This document shows positions 1-6,544 of a stretch of DNA of 8,557 nucleotides, piece by piece; within the stretch, counting starts at the first letter, position 1, and each line of letters opens with the position of its first letter. Under the pieces are notes generated by a model, which made no database searches, was not told where the DNA came from, and saw nothing but the letters and a program-made list of their open reading frames with translations. The stretch is from assembly GCA_021802225.1 (NCBI GenBank), contig JAKAAS010000053.1, positions 1-8,557 on the forward strand. Reading direction: 5' to 3'. The position numbers were made by a program, and so were the translations under genes. Source of the DNA: Bacillota bacterium. Lineage in GTDB: Bacteria > Bacillota_E > Sulfobacillia > Sulfobacillales > Sulfobacillaceae.

Positions 1-367
1 TGAGGGTTGAGGCCCTGCGAGTAAGACTGCAAAGTTTGCCGGTTTGTGTATCTGGCCCATTTTCCATGGCCATCAGTTTACGAAAGTCAGATCCCGGCCC
101 GCGTGAAGAGATGACGTCGGGGCGGTGCCGCGAAACGGTAATTCGATTCATGCGGGAGTGGGTCATCATGTCCGGGAGCACGGCATCAAATGGTTCGGCC
201 CCATAACGCGCCGGGACTGTTTTTTGGATTCCGACCGTATACAGCACTTTCGCGCAGAACACCTCAAAGGAGTAGCCGGGCGTTAAGATCCCATGCTTCG
301 TGAGGCTGGGGTGCCCACAATAGCGGCACCTGGTGGGAGGTACGAGATGCCGGATCCCAAATGATAG
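1..367 (-). pseudogene. Open frame of unknown identity running off the left edge
   Basis: The minus strand is open for about 122 codons from just after a TGA at 370-368 to the window edge, with no ATG, GTG or TTG start and no ribosome binding site near its beginning. The translation contains a CxxC pair (RCRYCGH, about residues 13-19) that resembles a small zinc knuckle of the sort seen at the start of some transposases. Beyond that I recognise no family. The absence of a start suggests either decay, or a frameshift from the partly overlapping open frame at 498-283. A chance open frame is also possible. No function is proposed. Confidence 0.2.
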
Positions 368-514
368 TCATCACGATTTTCTTGCCAGACGTCGACTGCC
401 CTGCCTGGCAAATTTAACCGATTTATCATGGGCGTAAAACCATTGCAGGATTCTCCAAAGACACCTTGTGATCTTTCTTTCTCCGTGTTCGTCACCAACG
501 AGCCAGAACCGGAC

Positions 515-1477
515 TTACGCGGGATCGAATAGGGTGGCCATACGCTGGCGGAGCCACTCTTCAGCCCCTTGCCCCAGGGCCTTTACCACGTCCTCTGCGG
601 AGCGTGTGGCGTTTACGAGACCCACGGCTTGCCCCACATAGACGAAATCGATGTCGTAGTCGCCACGATGGCGATGAAAGGTTTGAAAGGCCATGGACGT
701 CGGCTTCACGTCCTCCTCGCGCCCGTGCCATTGATCAGTAAAGTGATTACGTAATGCGCGGCCGCGATAGGCGTCAGGCCAGGGAAGGTCTTGCACCCGA
801 TCAAACACATGCGTCAGGACGGTCTCCGTTTCGCGGGCGGACAGGATGCGTTCACGCGCCACGGGGCGATGTAGGGTTTCAGGAGAGGCTAGCAAGGCGG
901 TGCCAATCCAGGCCCCGGCGGCTCCCGCCGCAATGACACCGCCGAGTCCGCGGGGGGACGCGATGCCGCCAGCGGCCACCACGGGCACCGTCACCGCGTC
1001 CAACACAATTTGCATCAGGGGCAGCGTGGCCACTGAGCCGGTATGGCCGCCCGCTTCGGTACCTTGAGCCACAATGAGGTCAACCCCGGCCGCTTGGGCT
1101 TGGATCGCTTCGTCGTGGCTATGGACTTGAGTGGCCACTCGGATGCTGGATGCATGGCAACGAGCGACATAGGGGGTCGGATCCCCAAATGATAATGATA
1201 AGAGCGTGGGACGCGCCGTGAGCGCTGCCTCAAATAAGTCGGGACGCTCGTCGAGCGCCCAAATCATTAAGCCGACGCCAAACGGGCCCGCCGTCCGGGC
1301 GATCGCCGCTTGTTGGAGCAGAAAATCAGGGCGGGCTTGACTGCCCATTCCGATCATGCCGAGCCCTCCGGCGCGCGACACGGCGGCGGCTAAGGCGCCG
1401 TCGGCAGCCCCCGCCATGGGCGCCCCAATGATGGGATACCGCAAACCCCAAGCATCGGTAAGAAACGTATGGATCAT
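515..1477 (-). CDS. Nitronate monooxygenase (NMO / 2-nitropropane dioxygenase family)
   Basis: A 320-residue FMN-dependent TIM-barrel enzyme, expected in the cytoplasm to oxidise alkyl nitronates (such as propionate-3-nitronate) to carbonyl compounds and nitrite. Visible signatures are PIIGAPMAG (residues 15-23, N-terminal strand and FMN site), AQGTEAGGHTG (137-147, with the family's catalytic His at 145), VPVVAAGGIA (164-173, flavin phosphate binding) and GAAGAWIGTALLASPE further on. Length is normal for the family. I chose the ATG at 1477 because GGAGG lies about 8 nt upstream and the protein then begins just before the first barrel strand; the open frame extends 21 codons further but without a good ribosome binding site. 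It is the last gene of a probable minus-strand group after the NTF2-like gene, 81 bp away. Some family members act in fatty-acid or enoyl reduction, so the exact substrate is not certain. Confidence 0.9.
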   Translation of the reverse strand: MIHTFLTDAWGLRYPIIGAPMAGAADGALAAAVSRAGGLGMIGMGSQARPDFLLQQAAIARTAGPFGVGLMIWALDERPDLFEAALTARPTLLSLSFGDPTPYVARCHASSIRVATQVHSHDEAIQAQAAGVDLIVAQGTEAGGHTGSVATLPLMQIVLDAVTVPVVAAGGIASPRGLGGVIAAGAAGAWIGTALLASPETLHRPVARERILSARETETVLTHVFDRVQDLPWPDAYRGRALRNHFTDQWHGREEDVKPTSMAFQTFHRHRGDYDIDFVYVGQAVGLVNATRSAEDVVKALGQGAEEWLRQRMATLFDPA

Positions 1478-1558
1478 AACAGATCCCTCCATTTTTAGAT
1501 CTTGAAGCACACTGCAGAACGTACTGAGTGCCCACGTCACTATGCATTCGGGGCCCTT

Positions 1559-2017
1559 CTAGTTTCCACGGACGGCGGATTGATACTGCGCCAATAGGAC
1601 AGGATCATCGATAGACCCATGGTGATGGACCTGTTGCCAGCGCCCCTCAATCCATTGGTATATGCGACTCGTGCGAATCGCCAATTCAATGACTTCAGAA
1701 CCGATACGAAACGTGCCTCGCTCCCGACCCACCACAAAAAACATTTCTGGCGTCTCCTGTAATGTGTAATCGTGGAATTCTACAGATACTTTTGCCGGTC
1801 CGTTAAATATGTGGGCGTACACTTCTTGTATTGCGGTCCAGCCACGCTTAATGCCCCCGACCGGATTGTCCATAGAGATGTCGGTTGTCTGCGCCCAATT
1901 CCATGCCATGGCCTCCATGTCTTTGGTGTTAAACGCACGATAAAAATTTACCAGGGCTTGTTGAGCAGGTGGCAGGTTTGTCGCCTCCTCATAACCCGTA
2001 ATGGCCTGTTTCTGCAT
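1559..2017 (-). CDS. NTF2-like / SnoaL-like (DUF4440-type) small protein
   Basis: A 152-residue soluble protein with the pattern of the NTF2-like alpha+beta cone fold. It opens with helical segments (PAQQALVNFYRAFNTKDMEAM, about 17-37, is typical), followed by WAQTTDISMDNPVGGIKRGWTAI, where an entry of the form 'D...NP.G....G...I' lines the pocket. Alternating beta strands (VSVEFHDYTL, MFFVVGRERGTFRI, SRIYQWIEGRWQQVHHHGS) follow. The fold covers ketosteroid-isomerase-like enzymes and ligand-binding proteins, so no reaction can be assigned. The start ATG has AAGGAG about 13 nt upstream. It lies between the exporter and the nitronate monooxygenase on the same strand, so it may serve the same small-molecule pathway. 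The 235-bp gap upstream of it could hold a separate promoter, but I see no convincing one. Confidence 0.85.
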   Translation of the reverse strand: MQKQAITGYEEATNLPPAQQALVNFYRAFNTKDMEAMAWNWAQTTDISMDNPVGGIKRGWTAIQEVYAHIFNGPAKVSVEFHDYTLQETPEMFFVVGRERGTFRIGSEVIELAIRTSRIYQWIEGRWQQVHHHGSIDDPVLLAQYQSAVRGN

Positions 2018-2140
2018 TGGTATCTCACACTCCTTGTTTGTTGGGTGAGCTTAGTGGAATAAGAAAGATCGGCACAAATCTCTAGAGACTAACAAGATAA
2101 CCCACCGATCGATAGTTTCGCCTAACATCAGCCATTCTGA

Positions 2141-2248
2141 CTACCACAGCGGCTCCGTGTGATGCACGATTTCAATAAAAATCATATCGACCATCTGCTC
2201 CTTCATCCCGTGATGTCGCGCCCGCGGAGGAACGAACAGTGGGCAGCT
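2141..2248 (-). pseudogene. Probable C-terminal remnant of a cupin-domain protein
   Basis: In the gap between the exporter stop and the NTF2-like start, one minus-strand frame is open for 35 codons up to a TAG at 2143-2141. It reads FVPPRARHHGMKEQMVDM followed by IFIEIVHHTEPLW. The phrase VPP....HHG followed by a short hydrophobic strand resembles the last conserved motif of a cupin barrel (PPxxPHxG, then a D-x-F/I strand). An in-frame TGA at 2251-2249 lies just before it and no N-terminal half is present, so this can only be a remnant. Because it is so short, the family call is tentative. Alternatively, a 21-residue peptide could start at the internal ATG at 2206 (MKEQ), but it has no clear ribosome binding site. 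Confidence 0.35.
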
Positions 2249-2252
2249 TCAC

Positions 2253-3182
2253 TCAGGGGACACCCTCTGTTTGTTCCATATCGGAGAGGGTCTTCTGCTT
2301 GACGGAGACGTGATTGACCAAATAGATGCCAACAAAAATGAACGGGCCACCCCACATCACCTGTTCAGTAATCGGTTCACGCAAGAGGAACCATCCGCAT
2401 AGCACGCCAAAGAACGGGGCCAAAAACAGAAAGGCGCTGACCTTGGTCGGATCACCGTGCTGCAAGAGCCAAAACCATACCGTAAACTGAACGACGGAGC
2501 CCATGACCGCAAGCCATACCATGATGAAGAATACGGTCGCATTCCCGGTGAAGTGGGCTTTTTCCCAGACGACGCTCGCGCCCAAGAGCATGACCCCGCC
2601 AAATAACATTTGGTAGGCCGTCAGCACCCAGACATCGAACCGGTCACGCCACCGGTGAATCAATAAGGTCGCTACGGTCCATGACACGGCACCGACTAGT
2701 GCAATGCCCGTGCCCACTTGGACCTGGAGGTGAAACCCTAGGGTCACCGCCACCCCAAAAAATCCGATCAAAACCCCCACCCACTGTGTCCTCTGATAGC
2801 GGGCTCCGAGAAATATGGTGGCGAAGACCACGACCAGTAGCGGGTTTATGAATGTGAGGATGGAGGATTCCCCTGCACTAATGGTGCGAAGGCTCAGAAA
2901 AATACACCCCATGACGCCCGCCGTTTGGAAGAGCCCCACGGCTGCGAGACGCAGCCAATTGGTGAGTCCGCGAGGATGGGGTCGCCCGGTGCCGATGACC
3001 GCACTGACCATCAAGAAGCCTGCTAAAACGAAACGCACACCCGCTAACAATAACGGTGAGACATAGGCCAACCCGATTTTGCTGATCGCAAAGGAGGAGC
3101 CCATAAGCGCCGTCGTCAGGATGACCATCAACACATAGAGCCCGTGATTCCTGACCGGCATCACCGTCGTGCGATGGCCCAC
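2253..3182 (-). CDS. EamA / DMT-superfamily transporter
   Basis: A 309-residue integral membrane protein with about ten hydrophobic segments arranged as two EamA repeats, a standard size for the drug/metabolite transporter superfamily. The first repeat begins near LYVLMVILTTALMGSSFAIS (15-34) and ends with TFINPLLVVVFATIFLGARY (about 110-129). The second ends with FLFLAPFFGVLCGWFLLREP, an EamA-typical region in which a Glu follows the long helix, and then a last helix and a charged tail. Members export amino acids, metabolites or drugs from the cytoplasm; the substrate is unknown here. The start is uncertain: GTG at 3182, weakly supported by GGGAAG upstream, or ATG at 3161. It diverges from the lysR-type gene and has its own good promoter, so it is probably a target of that regulator. 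An NTF2-like gene and a nitronate monooxygenase follow downstream. Confidence 0.92.
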   Translation of the reverse strand: MGHRTTVMPVRNHGLYVLMVILTTALMGSSFAISKIGLAYVSPLLLAGVRFVLAGFLMVSAVIGTGRPHPRGLTNWLRLAAVGLFQTAGVMGCIFLSLRTISAGESSILTFINPLLVVVFATIFLGARYQRTQWVGVLIGFFGVAVTLGFHLQVQVGTGIALVGAVSWTVATLLIHRWRDRFDVWVLTAYQMLFGGVMLLGASVVWEKAHFTGNATVFFIMVWLAVMGSVVQFTVWFWLLQHGDPTKVSAFLFLAPFFGVLCGWFLLREPITEQVMWGGPFIFVGIYLVNHVSVKQKTLSDMEQTEGVP

Positions 3183-3235
3183 GTCTTCCCATCGTCTCCA
3201 TGGGACAGCACCATGATAATCACCCCCCTGACAAA

Positions 3236-3264
3236 ATTCTATAATGACCGATAGTGCATGTAAA
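3236..3264 (-). promoter_or_regulatory. SigA-like promoter of the EamA transporter gene
   Basis: Read on the minus strand, there is TTTACA (3264-3259, 5 of 6 to the -35 consensus), a 17-bp spacer, and TAGAAT (3241-3236, 5 of 6 to the -10 consensus). This predicts a start of transcription near 3229 and a leader of about 45-70 nt, depending on the start codon. The -10 box lies inside the left arm of an inverted repeat and overlaps the plus-strand -10 of the lysR-type gene. Confidence 0.6.
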
Positions 3265-3274
3265 ATGATAGAAT
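3236..3274. promoter_or_regulatory. Divergent lysR/eamA control region: inverted repeat and lysR -10
   Basis: A 7-bp inverted repeat, ATTCTAT (3236-3242) and ATAGAAT (3268-3274), brackets both promoters. Two GATAG direct repeats (3250-3254, 3267-3271) lie inside or overlap it. A perfect plus-strand TATAAT at 3240-3245 is the likely -10 of the lysR-type gene, with only a weak -35 (TAATCA at 3217-3222). A weak -35 beside regulator sites fits an autoregulated LysR gene. Which of these repeats is the actual binding site is an inference. Confidence 0.45.
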
Positions 3275-3316
3275 GTGAACAGTAACATCACGAAAAGTGA
3301 ATGGCGGGTGAATTAC

Positions 3317-4192
3317 GTGAACAGTGATGACTTGTTAGTCTTTCTCGCCGTCGTGGAAGAAGGCAGTATCACCCGAGCCGCCATGCGACTGGGGTACGTC
3401 CCATCCAACGTCACCGCGAGGATTCGGCAATTGGAAACGGAACTGCACACCACGCTGTTTGTGCGCCACAGCCGCGGGATGACGCTCGCCCCTCCGGGAC
3501 ACATGCTCCGCCCCTATGCGGCAAAAATGCGTCATGTCCTGAACGAGGCGGTTTTGGCCTTGGAGGATTCCGCGACGCCCCAAGGCGCCTTGGTCGTCGG
3601 CGCGCTGGAAACCACAGCAGCCGTACGCCTGCCCAAGCTCTTGGCGGCCTATCACCGCCAGTACCCTCAGGTGGATTTGACGTTAGTCACAGGGCCAACC
3701 TATCAACTGGTCGAAGACGTATTACAGTATAAGCTGGAGGGAGCATTCATCAGCGGCCCAGTGACCCATCCCGACCTCCACCAGGAGGCGGTCTTCCATG
3801 AGCATCTCGTGCTCATCGCGGAAATTCACGCGGGGGATCTGCAGACTCTTCAGAGCAAGCCCTTGTTGGTATTTCGTGCGGGGTGTTCCTACCGGGCCAA
3901 ATTGGAACAATGGTGGGCCAGTGACGGCATTTTACGACCGAAAATCATGGAGTTTGGCACCCTGGAGGCCATTCTTGGAGGAGTCAGTGCTGGCCTCGGC
4001 GTGTCGCTGTTGCCCCAATCCGTTGTGCATCAATGGGAAACGGAAGAAATGCTGCGGAGTTATCCTGTTCCGCAACCCTACCAGACCACCGAGACGGTTT
4101 TCATCCGGCACCAAAACGCGTTTATTACGAGTGCGTTCCGACGTTTTATGGAGGAAATCCAACATTTTACGTCGAATTTACACATGGGATAA
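3317..4192 (+). CDS. LysR-family transcriptional regulator
   Basis: A DNA-binding regulator of normal LysR length (291 residues from this start). The N-terminal winged helix-turn-helix spans about residues 4-63: DDLLVFLAVVEEGSITRAA, then VTARIRQLETELHTTLFVR and the wing HSRGMTLAPPG. A linker helix follows, then a periplasmic-binding-protein-like effector domain starting at GALVVGALETTAAVRLPKLLAAY and running to the C-terminus. Start choice: the frame stays open back to a GTG at 3275, but that codon would sit about 20 nt after the predicted transcription start with no ribosome binding site. The GTG at 3317 has GGTGA 5 nt upstream and gives the usual 3-5 residue lead into the helix-turn-helix; GTG 3308 is also possible. 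It diverges from the EamA transporter, its likely target. The effector is unknown. Confidence 0.92.
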   Translation: MNSDDLLVFLAVVEEGSITRAAMRLGYVPSNVTARIRQLETELHTTLFVRHSRGMTLAPPGHMLRPYAAKMRHVLNEAVLALEDSATPQGALVVGALETTAAVRLPKLLAAYHRQYPQVDLTLVTGPTYQLVEDVLQYKLEGAFISGPVTHPDLHQEAVFHEHLVLIAEIHAGDLQTLQSKPLLVFRAGCSYRAKLEQWWASDGILRPKIMEFGTLEAILGGVSAGLGVSLLPQSVVHQWETEEMLRSYPVPQPYQTTETVFIRHQNAFITSAFRRFMEEIQHFTSNLHMG

Positions 4193-4202
4193 TGGAGGCG
4201 CA

Positions 4203-4400
4203 TTGCTTGTCTTGCGACATCATCGTCACTTCGTAGAGGTTTACACCGCAGAGGAGGGACACGTCATCGTCTACCCCAACCCGCTGTGGTGTCTGGGCTC
4301 AGACCTCGGGCACCACTGGCGATCACATTATTTCTCAATTCGCCTCAAGCCCGGTAGCCGCTGCCATTTTCTTGATCTTTCGCCTGGAAGCCCCTTGTAG
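4203..4400 (+). CDS. Short unidentified ORF directly after the LysR gene
   Basis: A TTG-initiated frame of 65 codons whose GGAGG (4194-4198) lies 2 bp after the LysR stop codon, a layout that would allow translational coupling. The product is rich in His, Tyr and Trp (for example FVEVYTAEEGHVIVYPNPLW) and I do not recognise a family. Its 3' third overlaps, antisense, the decayed Tn3 transposase, so its end may be foreign sequence and the gene truncated. The frame is also a continuation of an out-of-frame open stretch within lysR, so it may be chance. Confidence 0.22.
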   Translation: MLVLRHHRHFVEVYTAEEGHVIVYPNPLWCLGSDLGHHWRSHYFSIRLKPGSRCHFLDLSPGSPL

Positions 4401-5121
4401 CGCTAACAACCCGGTCGTCTTGGTGCTGAGCCATCGGTCATGGGACACCAGATCTTTCAAGTGGGTTAACGTGGGATTCCCTGCATCCTGTTTGATGCGA
4501 TGCCACGGAGTATAGGGGGATTGGGCAGTGGTTTGGAATAAATCATCCATGGCGTTGATTGCGTCCGTATCCAGTGACTGATAGATCGTGTGATAAAGTT
4601 CGCGGTATGACTGGGCATGAATGTGACGGGCAGTCTCGGCCAATGTACTGAACGCGGGCAACTCAAAATTTTGATGGATAAGTTTTTCGATCGCGATATT
4701 GACCAAGTCGGCCGGTTCATCTTTACTTAAAAGGCAACGTCTGCCATGGCCGTACACATGATTTGTCGGGCTTCTCCATCAAAAAATCGTATACTCAGGT
4801 ACTCTCGAATCAATGCTCGATGACGCTTATGCGTACCGGATGCGTGGTACTCGTTCCAACCCTCCGAAGAGATTAGGGAACTCCCGCAGCCTGGGCAATA
4901 TGCTGGATGATGGCCTTAGGAATCTCAGTCAGAGGCATGAAATACCCCAGCCGTTGGGATATTTTCAGCAGGACCAATAGACCCAGGTGAGCCCTATCGC
5001 CGCGAGTGTTCTGTTCGGCCCAGATCAGTTCTTCGGAAGTAGGCGTATAGATGTCGTTGACTTCTTTTGGCGAGTAGCTACTTTTCAGTCTCGGATAAGC
5101 CGTTTCTCGAACACTGGGCAT
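4335..5121 (-). pseudogene. tnpA: Tn3-family transposase, N-terminal remnant (DUF4158 region), frameshifted
   Basis: Three consecutive minus-strand segments in different frames together reproduce the N-terminal part of a Tn3-family transposase. Segment 1 (5121-4873) begins MPSVRETAYPRLKSSYSP and includes YTPTSEELIWAEQNTRG and LGLLVLLKISQRLGYF. Segment 2 (about 4872-4737), in another frame, gives EGWNEYHASGTHKRHRALI and REYLSIRFFDGEARQIM. Segment 3 (about 4740-4335) gives KDEPADLVNIAIEKLIHQNF, ELPAFSTLAETARHI and then TLTHLKDL before fading at a stop. These phrases are characteristic of the DUF4158 N-terminus. Full-length family members are about 1000 residues; only about 265 remain and the DDE catalytic domain is absent, so this copy is dead. 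An ATG at 5136 is also in frame; 5121 is better spaced from GAGGGTGAA. No convincing 38-bp Tn3 terminal repeat was seen nearby. Confidence 0.9.
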
Positions 5122-5140
5122 CTCTTTCACCCTCATTTCG

Positions 5141-5163
5141 ACGTGTTTTTATCGAAAACACGT
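5141..5163. repeat. Perfect 9-bp inverted repeat upstream of the transposase remnant
   Basis: ACGTGTTTT (5141-5149) and AAAACACGT (5155-5163) are perfect complements around a 5-nt centre. The element lies about 5 bp beyond the outer possible start codon of the transposase remnant, where an operator or a resolvase/transposition-control site would be expected. It could equally be a simple hairpin. Confidence 0.5.
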
Positions 5164-5242
5164 GCTATTTATTGAACAGGAAAAGTTGGGACATTGATGT
5201 GACGGGGATGTGATAAAGTGGTACCAACAGCATTGCTCCCGC

Positions 5243-5809
5243 TTACGGACTCGGGTTCATGATATCGAGCACACTGGTGATGAGTTTTTCATAACTCTTT
5301 TCGACGTCCCATGGCGCTCGGAAGAATCCCGCCTCCTCAAGGGACACAAAACCATGAAGGAGGCTTCTTAACCCGCGAATCCGATGAATCGCCTCTTCCT
5401 CACTGTAGTGGTACGGTTCAAGTACCTTGAGGAGGATTTGAACCATCTCGTTTTCTGCTTCGGTGATCGTACTATGGTGCATTTCCGGGGATTTTAAGAT
5501 GGCCTTGTACAGCTCCGGATAGGTTCGGACAAACGTTCGATATTCTCGAGCAATCGCTCGGATTGCTTCCGCACAGGACTTGCCAATGGCTGCGCGGGCG
5601 ACCTGCGTGCCCAGTCGCTGCATACCCAGTGCGGCCAATTCCGCATACAGGTCGGACAACCCATGGACATGATTATACAGCGACGGGGTTTTCACCCCCA
5701 GACGTTCGGCCAGTTGATTTAAGGTCAGGCGATCGAGCGTGCCCTCTTCGGCCAGCAGCGCGGCGGTATTCACAATGCTGGTGCGATCGAGTCGATGGGA
5801 CGATGTCAT
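5243..5809 (-). CDS. TetR/AcrR-family regulator with WHG-type C-terminal domain
   Basis: A 188-residue repressor-type protein. The N-terminal helix-turn-helix is clear: RTSIVNTAALLAEEGTL, then LTLNQLAERLGVKTPSLYNHV (about 28-48), in which TPSLYNH is the recognition helix. The C-terminal ligand domain ends with EEAIHRIRGLRSLLHGFVSL and EAGF, the pattern of the TetR_C_33/WHG group. The ATG at 5809 is chosen because AGGAG sits 6-8 nt upstream; a 20-codon in-frame extension is low-complexity Arg-rich and is unlikely to be translated. It is the last gene of the tauE-MBL-tetR operon, so it probably represses its own operon. A 24-bp imperfect palindrome lies just upstream of the gene and two smaller palindromes cover the operon promoter. 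The ligand is unknown. Confidence 0.92.
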   Translation of the reverse strand: MTSSHRLDRTSIVNTAALLAEEGTLDRLTLNQLAERLGVKTPSLYNHVHGLSDLYAELAALGMQRLGTQVARAAIGKSCAEAIRAIAREYRTFVRTYPELYKAILKSPEMHHSTITEAENEMVQILLKVLEPYHYSEEEAIHRIRGLRSLLHGFVSLEEAGFFRAPWDVEKSYEKLITSVLDIMNPSP

Positions 5810-5853
5810 GGGTTTCTCCTCTCGGGCGGTGCGCTGTCTCTGTCTCCCTCGGC

Positions 5854-5877
5854 GGCGCACAGCGTACACAGTGTGCC
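5854..5877. promoter_or_regulatory. 24-bp imperfect palindrome, candidate TetR operator
   Basis: Centred on GTAC, 9 of 12 symmetric base pairs match, with outer half-sites GGCgCAC and GTGtGCC. It lies in the 81-bp gap between the MBL gene stop and the tetR start, where an autoregulatory operator or an mRNA hairpin could act. I found no convincing promoter right beside it. Confidence 0.4.
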
Positions 5878-5890
5878 TGGGGCATCGTGG

Positions 5891-6523
5891 TTAGTATCGG
5901 TGGAGAAACCGTTCCACAGCATCATTACGCTGTAGAGGCTGACCGTGGGCCGGACATAGCCAGTCAAATGGCAAGGTTTTCAGTAATGCCAGAGACTGAG
6001 AGAGGGCCTGCGAATTCCACGTCAAATAGGCGGGGAAGAGTCGCAATGTCCCGTGCTTAATGGCGAAGAGGTCCCCGGTGAACAGGACGTGGCGATAAAG
6101 AAAGATGACATGTCCCGGGGTATGGCCGGGTGCCGGGATGACCTGGATGTCCCCAAAGGAGGGGATCTGCGAATAACTGCCGCTCATACGCGGTGGTTCC
6201 ACTCGGACAATACCTTGGATGATGCGTTTGATACCGGGCCGAGGTTTCTCTTCGATAATATAAGGGATGTCCTCGCGCGAGGCCCACACGCGCGCGTCCG
6301 TCTGCTTTTGCAGCCGGTGAGCGTTTCCGATGTGATCCACATCGTGGTGGGTCAGTAGGATGTGATCAATCGAGTCGACCCCCAAAGACCGCAACTCGGC
6401 CCAAATAGCGTTGAATTCTCCCGGGTTCCCGGTATCGATTAACACGTTGTCGTCCGCTTGGATCAAGAATACATGACTTCCTGCACTGCTCTGCAACATG
6501 GTGACGCCCTCCGTGATAGTCAT
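5891..6523 (-). CDS. Metallo-beta-lactamase-fold hydrolase
   Basis: A 210-residue single-domain MBL-fold protein, probably cytoplasmic. Metal-binding motifs in order are LTHHDVDHIG (57-66), giving His59, Asp61, Asp63 and His64; APGHTPGH (131-138) with His134; FTGDLF (148-153) with Asp151; and CPAHG (190-194) with His193. The canonical HxHxDH motif is therefore HxDxDH, a known variant in a subset of Firmicute MBL hydrolases. LIDTG near residue 30 is the usual second strand turn. Reactions in this superfamily include thioester, lactone and persulfide chemistry; nothing here decides between them. AAGGAG lies 8 nt before the ATG. It starts 21 bp after the stop of the TauE/SafE gene and is followed by tetR, so the three are very probably one operon. 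Confidence 0.92.
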   Translation of the reverse strand: MTITEGVTMLQSSAGSHVFLIQADDNVLIDTGNPGEFNAIWAELRSLGVDSIDHILLTHHDVDHIGNAHRLQKQTDARVWASREDIPYIIEEKPRPGIKRIIQGIVRVEPPRMSGSYSQIPSFGDIQVIPAPGHTPGHVIFLYRHVLFTGDLFAIKHGTLRLFPAYLTWNSQALSQSLALLKTLPFDWLCPAHGQPLQRNDAVERFLHRY

Positions 6524-6544
6524 ACCCCAAGCTCCTTTGTTCCC

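Noticed and set aside
283..498. A 71-codon minus-strand frame ending GAAIVGTPASRSMGS, which recalls a hexapeptide acyltransferase tail
   Set aside because: It has only a TTG start without a ribosome binding site, and no hexapeptide repeats precede the phrase, so the resemblance is probably chance.
2079..2088. A 10-bp palindrome, TCTCTAGAGA, upstream of the NTF2-like gene
   Set aside because: It does not extend beyond 10 bp and no promoter elements could be placed around it, so it has no supported function.
4270..4315. GTGGTG and CACCAC arms forming a loose hairpin after the LysR gene
   Set aside because: The 6-bp arms enclose about 18 nt with no T-run; this is too weak for a terminator call.
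5196..5214. Two GATGTGA direct repeats between the Tn3 remnant and tetR
   Set aside because: There are only two short copies, with no further iterons or palindrome, so an origin or attachment site is not supported.
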